Shown piece after piece: positions 57,000 to 64,000 of a stretch of 64,000 nt of DNA. A model generated the notes under the pieces. That model did not search any database and was not told the origin of the DNA. It was given only the letters and a program-made list of their open reading frames with translations. Both the position numbers and the translations under genes were made by a program. Within the stretch, counting starts at the first letter, position 1; the number at the start of each line of letters is the position of its first letter. This DNA is from Delphinus delphis (lineage: Eukaryota; Chordata; Mammalia; Artiodactyla; Delphinidae): contig NC_082698.1 in assembly GCF_949987515.2 (NCBI RefSeq), positions 30,284,070-30,348,069 on the forward strand, read 5' to 3'.

Positions 57000-57940
57000 C
57001 ACTGACACTGGGTATACGTACTGATTGTTTCTTGGGTGTCATTGCTTCTAGGCTCTTTGAGGGCAAGGAATAGAATTAAAATTTTTTTAAAAAGAAATCA
57101 TTAGTTCATATTAGTATTTCCAATTCAGATTTTTTTTAAATTTTTTAAATAATATTGTTATTCATTTATTTTAAGCTCAAAATAATTACATACCATTTGT
57201 GAAGAGAAAGTACATGTGCTTAGGCTAGTAGCAATGACTATGTTTCTCTCATCTATATTTGACACTAGGCTGAGTGGAAAGAGATAAGGGATAGCTTAAG
57301 AGACTTGACAGCAGGACTCTGATTTTCAAGACATTAACAGGATTTGTTGACATAGTTTTGAAGGTTTTTTAAAAAAATATATTGGTCAGATCTATTCAGA
57401 AGTTCCAGGCTGTGAATTAGGTATGTACTGGCTATTCCACTGAATTTTAGGTATTTACATGGATTTTGTTGATGGAGACAGTAGTTTTAGATACATTTTC
57501 AATCTTTATAAGGGTTTCTTTTTTTCCCTCTATTTGAGACATCCTAAAAACTAATTTCATATCTTCCTCAAAGTAAAATAGAGGATTAAAATAGTTGTTC
57601 AGAGGATTTTTTTTTACATGTTTATTGGAGTATAATTTAACACTACAGAGCTTTTTCTTGACTTCTTTTACTTTATATTTGTATAAATGTAAATTTTTAC
57701 ATTGTAAATTCCAGATTTTAATAGCATTTATATATGTTAGTTGCTTTATCCTACAATATAATAAATTAATTTCAAAATAATAGAACTATTACTACTAACA
57801 ATAAACTTCTGTAAATCTGTTGATGGAAGTTTAGGATTTCCTTACAGTTCCTTTTCCCTTGAATATATCTCACTAAGGTTGTATAGTCAGAATACAGTTT
57901 TCAAAAGTTAGGTGAAATAATTCCTTTCTCTGTGCTTATG
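57000..57940. other. Intron 6, AT-rich, no recognised element
   Basis: 57595-57720 may be a short L1-like trace (TTTATTGGAGTATAATTTAAC); otherwise nothing. Confidence 0.35.
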
Positions 57941-57944
57941 TTAT

Positions 57945-58160
57945 CATTTAAAAAAACATATTTATTTACTTATTTGGCTGTGCCAGATCTTAGTTATGAC
58001 ATGCGGGATCTTTAGTTGCAGCATGCGAGATCTTTAATTGCGGCATGCGAACTCTTAGTTTCGGCATGTGGGATCTAGTTTGCTGACCAGGGATTGAACC
58101 TGGCCCCCTGCATTGGGAGCATGGCGTCTTAGCCACTGGACCACCAGGGAAGTCCCTTTT
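57945..58160 (-). mobile_element. CHR-family SINE, GGCTGTGCCAGATC subtype
   Basis: From ATTTATTTACTTATTTGGCTG to CCACCAGGGAAGTCCC. Confidence 0.88.
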
Positions 58161-58179
58161 TTTTTTTTTCAATTTGATA

Positions 58180-58800
58180 CACAGATATATTTTTTTGTTG
58201 TTGTTGTACAGGTTTAGTGTTTGCCTCTTTTCCTTTTGGATTTAATTTTATTTTTTGAACCTCTGGTATATTTATATGGTTAAAAAGTCAAAACTACACA
58301 AAAAGGTATATTTAGAGAAATTTCAGTCCTTTCCCTAACCATTTTCATTGTTTTATGGTTTATTCTCTTAGTGTTTTCTTTGTGTTTCTTTTTGTAAAAA
58401 CAAATTATTGTGTATATGTGTGTATATTTTTATTTCCTCTTCTTCCTTACACAAGTGCTTTATACACTGCTCTGTAACTTTTCTCACTCAACAGCAGATC
58501 CTGGAAATCACTCATATCAGTTCGTAAAGTGTTTCTTCCCTCCCTCCCTTCTCTCATTTTTAATAACTGCATAGTACTGTGTTGTATGGATGTATAAAAG
58601 TTTATTTAACCATCCTCCTATTAATAGACATTTCGGTTGTGTCTAATATTTTGATTAATCTTATGCAAGTATGTTTTTTATTTCTGGAGTAATATCTTCA
58701 GGATAGATTTTCAGAAGTGAAATTTCTGGTTTAAAGGGTAAATGAAAATGTAATTTTTTTAGATGCTGCCAAATTCTCTTTCATAGTGGTTGCATTATTT
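58180..58800 (-). mobile_element. Old antisense L1 3' region
   Basis: GCATAGTACTGTGTTGTATGG, TAACCATCCTCCTATTAATAG and GTGAAATTTCTGGTTTAAAGG are antisense old L1. Confidence 0.75.
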
Positions 58801-59294
58801 ACACTTCTACTAGGACTGTGTCAGGATGCTTATCACAGGATTCCGGGTAATATACCAATAAGCTAAATTCCTCCTTGTCTGTTGTTACTCCATAGTAATT
58901 CTAAATGGTATTTTCTATACAGTGATTCTAAAATGTGATTTAGGGACCACTTGAAATTTGTGAGGATTTGGGGGTAGTTTCTGTCAAATATAAACATTAC
59001 TACAAATGTCTGTTGTGGCTTATTTGAAAAAATCATATATATACACACACATATGCCATATATGATTTTTAAAACTACAGTAGTGTCTTGTCACAGTTTT
59101 CCTGTTGGATTTGTTGAGCTATCTTTTTGGTGGCAAGAAAAAGGAAACTATGAAATAGGGTATTTTGAGGATCTTTTGTTTTTCCAGAGTAATCTGCCAG
59201 TCAGATCATTTTAAGAACCCCTGTCCTTATGACCTGAAAGAATTTTAGATTCTGCTAACCATTTGTTCTTGTTTTTCTTTTATATCCTGCCCAG
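58801..59294. other. ARHGAP19: End of intron 6, unique-looking
   Basis: A CA/TA-rich stretch lies at about 59036-59062. The polypyrimidine tract and CCCAG at 59290-59294 form the exon 7 acceptor. Confidence 0.5.
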
Positions 59295-59360
59295 GCTCCT
59301 GCTTATATTCGGGAATGTGCCAGATTGAACTATTTGGGTTCTAGAACGCAAGCATCAAAG
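59295..59360 (+). CDS. ARHGAP19: ARHGAP19 coding exon 7 (residues 310-331)
   Basis: 66-nt, phase-0 exon reading APAYIRECARLNYLGSRTQA then SK, just past the RhoGAP domain. Human has RLHYLG. Acceptor CTGCCCAG at 59294; donor AAAG|GTAAGA. A SINE begins 65 bp after the donor. Confidence 0.95.
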
Positions 59361-60618
59361 GTAAGAATAGGAAATTGCTCTTAGCCCAAACAAGGAGAGA
59401 GCTAGTTAATATTAGTGGAGTTTTTTTTTTTTTTTTTTTTTTTGCGGTACGCGGGCCTCTCACTGTTGTGGCCTCTGCTGTTGTGGAGCACAGGCTCCGG
59501 ACGTGCAGGCTCAGAGGCCATGGCTCATGGGCCTAGCTGCTCCGCGGCATGTGGGATCTTCCCGGATTGGGGCACTAACCCATGTCCCCTGCATCGGCAG
59601 GCGGACTGTCAACCACTGCGCCACCAGGGAAGCCCAAATTAGTGGAGTTTTAAAACAAAGTATGAAATCAAAGTAAAGACATAAGAAAATAAAATGTGTT
59701 ATAGTTGAAAAAAACAGTCTGTAAATAGCAAATGTATTAAATATTTTTAGTTATGAAATTACAGTTTTATGTAATACATTCTTTCAAGTTTGGTGGTAAG
59801 GTAACACTCTGAAATGTCTAGAAGACTTGAGACCTTATGAGCTTTAGAAAGCAAATGTGTGATGCTTATTAACAAGATTACATGATTATTGAGTTTTAAA
59901 AGTGAGAAGTTTAAAAAAACGTCACAAGCACTTTTTGATGATTGTTTTTTTAGTCTGTCTTGATTAGAAACTTAAGCTGTCATCTTATGCTTTTTTTTCG
60001 GCTCCTGTTGGTTTCTACCTCTCATTCAGCAAATATTTGGTGTGACCAGGAAAACAGGATTTTATTTCAGCTAGTTTAACTGGAGTATGGTTTTTCTTAG
60101 AGAGTTGTTTTTGTTCCTCTACCACTGCTGTGTAGTTATCACATATTGTCATTTGAGCACCAGCCAAGAACCAGTGTACTTGGTCTCTAAGATGGGTCTG
60201 TCACGTTAGTATCTAGATGATTTTTTAGATGATTTTAAACTTATAGCTTAACTTCAATTTCTTCTTCAATGAAATGGGAGTAATATACTTTCACTGCTTA
60301 ACTCATAGGATACCAATGAAAATTATGTGAGATTAAAGGATGCTCTGAAAACTGGCCTATTATATAAATATAATTTTTGGTAGCAATATTCTAAATGAAT
60401 TTAGGTTTTCTGGGCAGGTCATGGAAGTGGGCTGTTGATATAGTCTATAATTGTAGGTTTCTCTTTATCTGATGATAGTGTTTAGATTTTTCTCGTTCCT
60501 ACATGTAAGAGTATACCATGTTTCCCACATCTCCCCTTTTTTTGTTCCAGTGTGGTGGGAATCTGGAAACAAACCTGGCAGGATATATTAATTCACTTTT
60601 CTTTTAAATTTTCCATAG
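59361..60618 (+). other. ARHGAP19: ARHGAP19 intron 7
   Basis: 1.26 kb; one antisense SINE near its start, otherwise unique AT-rich sequence. Confidence 0.85.
59411..59651 (-). mobile_element. CHR-family SINE close to the exon 7 donor
   Basis: Body about 59425-59637: T-run, GCGGTACGCGGGCC, ending GCGCCACCAGGGAAGCCC. ATTAGTGGAGTTTT on both sides. Confidence 0.93.
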
Positions 60619-60810
60619 GATGATCTTGATCTGATAGCTTCATGTCATACCAGCTCCTTCCAAGTGACAAGATCTCAGAAATGGAACCAGCGAGATTCCT
60701 GCCTTCATCAGGAGGAGACCCAGCAGCGTACGGGAGAGGCACTAAGAGAATTGTTCCAACATGTTCACAATATGCCAGAGTCGGCAAAGAAGAAACAGCT
60801 TATCAGACAG
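60619..60810 (+). CDS. ARHGAP19: ARHGAP19 coding exon 8 (residues 332-395), last exon in the window
   Basis: Reads DDLDLIASCHTSSFQVTRSQ, KWNQRDSCLHQEETQQRTGE, ALRELFQHVHNMPESAKKKQ and LIRQ. The first part is more diverged from human than the other exons (several changes between residues 342 and 360), as expected outside the GAP domain. Acceptor TTTCCATAG at 60618. The donor CAG|GTGCCG is a weak match to consensus, but its place is fixed by the human protein, which continues FNKQ. Reading through would add seven residues and stop at 60832-60834. Confidence 0.93.
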
Positions 60811-61649
60811 GTGCCGAAGGCAGGGAGACAGTGACGGGGCTTTAGGAATGTGATTTTTGCTTGTAGAATCACTAGGGAATATTATTAAGAATTTCATTTA
60901 ATTTTTGTCTCTTACTGGTCCAAGCTTTGGTTTAGCCAAGAAAGCGAACTTGTCTATGGAACCTCAGTGGTGATCTCTGTACTATTGCCCCACTAGAGAA
61001 AGGGGTGGAGGCTCTTGGATTTCTAGAGTAAGCAGAAGGATCCAATGTGGTTAGTTTCTCTAATTTGGTCATGTATGACATTTATACCCTTCATATTTTC
61101 TTGGCAAAGAACTTAATATTGCTGAATTTCAATTTTCTTGTTTGTAAAATGGTAATTGGAATGCCCATGTTTCATGGTTGTAAAGATTAGAAAGAATCTA
61201 TGTAAAGTGGCTGCCATAGCAGAGAAAAAGTGGTAGTTCTTACTAGTGACATTGTTTGCAGTTAGAAAACACTAAATCAAGGGCCTAGTGTGATACTAGA
61301 AATAGGAATTCTAGTGGCTGAGTTTGTTTTTTTTGGAGCTATGGGAGCAAAATTAGGTCTCTCATTTGCTATCTTGAGACTCAAAGTATAGCTTGAGTAA
61401 ATATTGATGACTTGGTTAGTTTCTTTCTCAGGAAAATTATTTTGTCTCAGCCCCTCTTGAATTTTAGCTAAACAGGCAAAGTCAGCCTCTTTACTTCTTA
61501 TTCGACTGGAAACTTCTTGAGGGATGTCTGTGTTTTTATTTATTTTTTTATATCTAACCTCAAGCATGGGGCCAGACAGAAACAAGTGCTTAGAAATGTT
61601 GAACTGAGCTGTTCTTAACAATTGACAAAGTCCTTTAAGAGAAATTTTC

Positions 61650-61849
61650 TGTCACTCTCTTTGTTTTGTTTTTTTAATATTTATTTATTTAGGCTGCACT
61701 GGGTCTTAGTTGCAGCATGTGGGCTTCTTAGTTGCGGCATGCATGTGGGATCTAGTTCCCCGACCAGGGATTGAACCTGGGCCCCCTGCATTGGGAGCAT
61801 GGAGTCTTACCCACTGGACCACCAGGGAATTCCCTTTGTCACTCTCTTT
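61650..61849 (-). mobile_element. CHR-family SINE, short form
   Basis: Body 61664-61836, TTAGGCTGCACTGGGTCTTAG to CCACCAGGGAATTCCC. TGTCACTCTCTTT at 61650-61662 and 61837-61849. Confidence 0.93.
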
Positions 61850-62165
61850 AAAGTTATTTTGAGATCTAGCAAACTGTGCTATGACTGGAATTTTAGAGGG
61901 TGTTGGCCAAGTAGTATTACAGATTTAAAGCAGTGTAGTGATTTAATTCTTGGTAGAAACTAAGCCAGTAATTCAGGTAGGACAGGTGTAAATGACTTCC
62001 CTCATCAAGAACACTGAGGGTTAAAGATTATACAAAGGAAAAAACATTAGTTTTGCTCTTTTTAGAAAAATAGGAAATTATAGAGAAGGATTAAAAGAAA
62101 ATAAATCACTCATCCTACCAGTGTTTACATATTGGGTATTTCTTTCAGTCTTTTTCCTGTGGATA

Positions 62166-62273
62166 TATTGGGTTGGACAAAAAAGTTAGTTGGCCAACGC
62201 AATATTTTGGAATATGGAAAAATTTGTTTTTCCATACGGAAAAACCTGAACGAACTTTTTGGCCAAGGCACTA
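62166..62273. mobile_element. Mariner-derived MITE, palindromic
   Basis: 104-bp element (62168-62271) flanked by TA. It begins TTGGGTTGGACAAAAAAGTT and its right half reads CCTGAACGAACTTTTTGGCC, the complement of the mariner end TTGGCCAAAAAGTTCGTTC common in cetartiodactyl genomes. Too short to encode a transposase. Confidence 0.85.
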
Positions 62274-62279
62274 TTTTGA

Positions 62280-62660
62280 CGTAGTTATGATCATACCATA
62301 TACTTTCTTTTATTTCTCCCTTTTTCATTAAACATTACAGCCTAAGCATTTTCTCATGCATGCTTACAAACTCCTCACATACATTTAAAATATTGCCATT
62401 TATTTTCGAAGAAACTATACTTTTACTGTTCTTGATGATTATACATAATTTATTCTCCATGATTATAAAAATAATGAGTACTCACTACAGAAACATTGAA
62501 ACCTCCAGAAGAGTGTCAAGAAGAAATTAAAAATCACCTGTTATCATCCAGGATAACCACTGATAACATCTTGGAGTATTTCCTTCTTGTATTTCTTTCC
62601 ATGAATATGTATTTCATATTTTTTTTGTTTATTGAGATCATAATACATATGCAGTTTTTA
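62280..62660. repeat. Possible old repeat flanking the MITE
   Basis: TAACCACTGATAACATCTTGG and GAGTATTTCCTTCTTG resemble a diverged old LINE-type 3' phrase; family uncertain. Confidence 0.35.
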
Positions 62661-62663
62661 AAA

Positions 62664-62890
62664 TATCCTACCCTTTTTTTTTTTGCGGTACGCGGGCCTC
62701 TCACTGCTGTGGCCTCTCTCGTTGCGGAGCACAGGCTCCGGACGCGCAGGCTCAGCGGCCATGGCTCACGGGCGCAGCCGCTCCGTGGCATGTGGGATCT
62801 TCCCGGACTGGGGCACAAACCCGTGTCTCCTGCATCGGCAGGCGGACTCTCAACCACTGCGCCACTAGGGAAGCCCTATCCTGCCCTTTT
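62664..62890 (-). mobile_element. CHR-family SINE, about 200 bp
   Basis: Body 62678-62876: T-run, GCGGTACGCGGGCCTCTC, ending GCGCCACTAGGGAAGCCC. TATCCTACCCTTTT and TATCCTGCCCTTTT flank it. Confidence 0.93.
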
Positions 62891-63019
62891 CATATAACAT
62901 TATATCAGAGCATTTTCCATGTCATTAAAAGACTGTAAACATTTTTAATGGTTGCATATATTTTATTATATATAACCTGATATATATATACAGTTTGTCC
63001 TCTACTGGACATATTAGGG

Positions 63020-63292
63020 GAAATTAGGTCATTTTGGGGACTTCCCTGGTCGCACAGTGGTTAAGAATCCGCCTACCAATGCAGGGGACACGGGTTCAAT
63101 CCCTGGTCTGGGAAGATTCCACATGCCGTGGAGCAACTAAGCCCGTGCACCACAACTACTGAAGTCCGCACACCTAGAGCCCGTGCTCTGCAACAAGAGA
63201 AGCCACTGCAATGAGAAGGCCGTGCGCTGCAGCGAAGACCCAACACAGCCAAAAATAAATAAATTTAAAAAAAAAAGAAATTAGGTCATTTT
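63020..63292 (+). mobile_element. CHR-family SINE, sense strand
   Basis: Body 63036-63276, GGGGACTTCCCTGGTCGCACAG to an A-run. GAAATTAGGTCATTTT at 63020-63035 and 63277-63292. Confidence 0.94.
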
Positions 63293-63474
63293 TTAGTTTA
63301 TGCATATTTGTTCATAAGTATTCTCATTGCAGATTATTTTCTAGAAGTGGCATGACCAAAGGGTATGCGTTTTCTGGAGCTGTTACAGCTACTAGGTTTC
63401 TTTTAATATATAGGTCCATCCTTCTTTCCCCTCCTATTTTTCTCCTCCCTAAAAATTGCTGAAGTTTGTTTGAA

Positions 63475-64000
63475 TAAACTTTTCAATTTGAAATAATTTA
63501 GGTTGGGAGAAAAATTGCAAAGAAAGTACAGAATTCCCACATATCCTTCACCTAGTTCCTCCTAATGCTAACGTTGTCAAAACTAATAAATTAACATTAG
63601 TACATTACTAGTAACATTACAGACTTTGTTTAGATTTTACCAGTTTTAACACTAATATCCTTTTTCTGTTCTAGGATCCAATACAGATAGCACATTGCAT
63701 TTAAACACACATAAACCATCCTCTCTCTTTGCACTTTGTTTGTGAAAGAAACCAGATTCTTTGTCTCCCACAGTCTGGATTTTGCTGATTGCATCCCTGT
63801 GGTATTACTTAAGATGTTTCTTAGTCCTCTGTATTTGCTATAAACTGGTAGTTAGATCTAATTCTAGAAGCTTGATCTGATTCCAATTTGATTGTTTTGG
63901 GGTGTGTATTATTTTATTTAATTTAATTTACCTTCAGGCTAATTTAATACATTTTGACTTCTTCTTGGTGGCATAATTTTTGCCTTTGTGATTTGCTTGC
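63475..64000 (-). mobile_element. Old antisense L1 3' region at the window end
   Basis: ATTCCCACATATCCTTCACC, CTTTTTCTGTTCTAGGATCC and GTGGTATTACTTAAGATG are antisense old L1. The acceptor-like TTCTGTTCTAG at about 63665-63675 belongs to the repeat. Confidence 0.75.

Larger units (their letters stand above)
54800..57000 (-). mobile_element. Old antisense L1 3' region, split by several insertions
   Basis: Pieces at about 54800-54900, 55315-55507, 56160-56700 and 56760-56990 read in order as antisense old L1 3' sequence (TTCAACAAATGTCACCATTTG; AAATTCCCCAGTTGTCC; AGATTGTCTTACTCTC; ACCAAATTTGGCCTGTG). Inserted: a CT/AT microsatellite, two SINEs and a younger L1 end. Confidence 0.7.
48249..59294 (+). 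other. ARHGAP19: ARHGAP19 intron 6
   Basis: 11 kb, largely made of antisense L1, MaLR and SINE insertions. 48249-48940 holds no recognised element. Confidence 0.85.
19582..64000 (+). other. ARHGAP19: ARHGAP19 locus, 5' part: exons 1-8 of a Rho GTPase-activating protein
   Basis: Eight coding exons (19582-19637, 40364-40629, 41941-42021, 43805-44014, 46219-46445, 48162-48248, 59295-59360, 60619-60810) join in frame to 1185 nt, 395 codons, with no stop. Every intron begins GT and ends AG. The product matches human ARHGAP19 (494 residues) residue for residue in length up to its LIRQ motif, so about 99 C-terminal residues lie beyond the window. The protein has a RhoGAP domain (about residues 102-308) with arginine finger R143. 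The family stimulates GTP hydrolysis, mainly on RhoA, and acts in mitosis and the cytoskeleton. The missing C-terminus should hold basic and phosphorylated segments. Intron 1 (20.7 kb) and intron 6 (11 kb) are the main repeat hosts. Confidence 0.97.
60811..64000 (+). other. ARHGAP19: ARHGAP19 intron 8, runs off the window
   Basis: No sequence matching the expected next residues (FNKQSL...) is found in any frame to 64000. 60811-61645 shows no recognised repeat. Confidence 0.75.

Noticed and set aside
63660..63690. Strong-looking acceptor TTTCTGTTCTAG as start of ARHGAP19 exon 9
   Set aside because: Belongs to an antisense old L1; downstream residues do not match FNKQSL or any ARHGAP19 sequence.
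1..64000. CRISPR arrays, bacterial operons, phage or a novel defence system
   Set aside because: The window is clearly mammalian, with spliced genes and SINE/LINE content; regularly spaced repeats are dispersed retroelements.

Overview
This is mammalian nuclear DNA from a cetacean or close relative (a hippopotamus is the main alternative). Two things show it. Two recognisable single-copy vertebrate genes are present with normal exon and intron structure. The window is also packed with tRNA-derived SINEs of the CHR family, which is known from whales and hippos: I count 38 copies, many ending in the CHR hallmark CCACCAGGGAAGYCC (or its complement). A cetartiodactyl-type mariner MITE, old L1, L2, MIR, MaLR LTR and MER2 copies complete the picture. 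The species cannot be read from the sequence alone.

Layout. 1-1.8 kb: flank with one young SINE and one MIR. 1.8-4.6 kb, minus strand: FRAT1, an intronless gene with a GC-rich CpG-island coding region (3375-4205), an apparently repeat-free 3' UTR and a good poly(A) signal near 1826. 4.6-19.3 kb: intergenic, dominated by SINEs, L1 3' ends, one MaLR LTR and a recent 166-bp tandem duplication. 19.3-64 kb, plus strand: the ARHGAP19 promoter and its first eight coding exons. These eight exons join in frame to 1185 nt (395 codons). The human protein is 494 residues, so the last roughly 99 residues lie beyond the right edge of the window.

FRAT1 and ARHGAP19 are head to head about 15 kb apart, as I recall for human 10q24. 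FRAT1 binds GSK-3 and promotes beta-catenin signalling. ARHGAP19 is a RhoGAP acting on RhoA in cell division and the cytoskeleton. They are neighbours, not a known pathway unit.

I found no previously undescribed system. The most useful leads are: (i) serial SINE insertion, where one target sequence is present three times around two SINEs (17.07-17.46 kb and 29.93-30.59 kb, with a related L1 and SINE case at 55.5-56.2 kb); (ii) a young tandem duplication that doubles an RFX X-box-like motif; (iii) a 222-codon frame in ARHGAP19 intron 1 with only two internal stops, possibly a decayed retrocopy; (iv) a strong strand bias of SINEs (31 minus, 7 plus); and (v) promoter motifs for ZNF143/THAP11 and YY1 at ARHGAP19. 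Repeat family names come from recall of consensus sequences, not from a database search.
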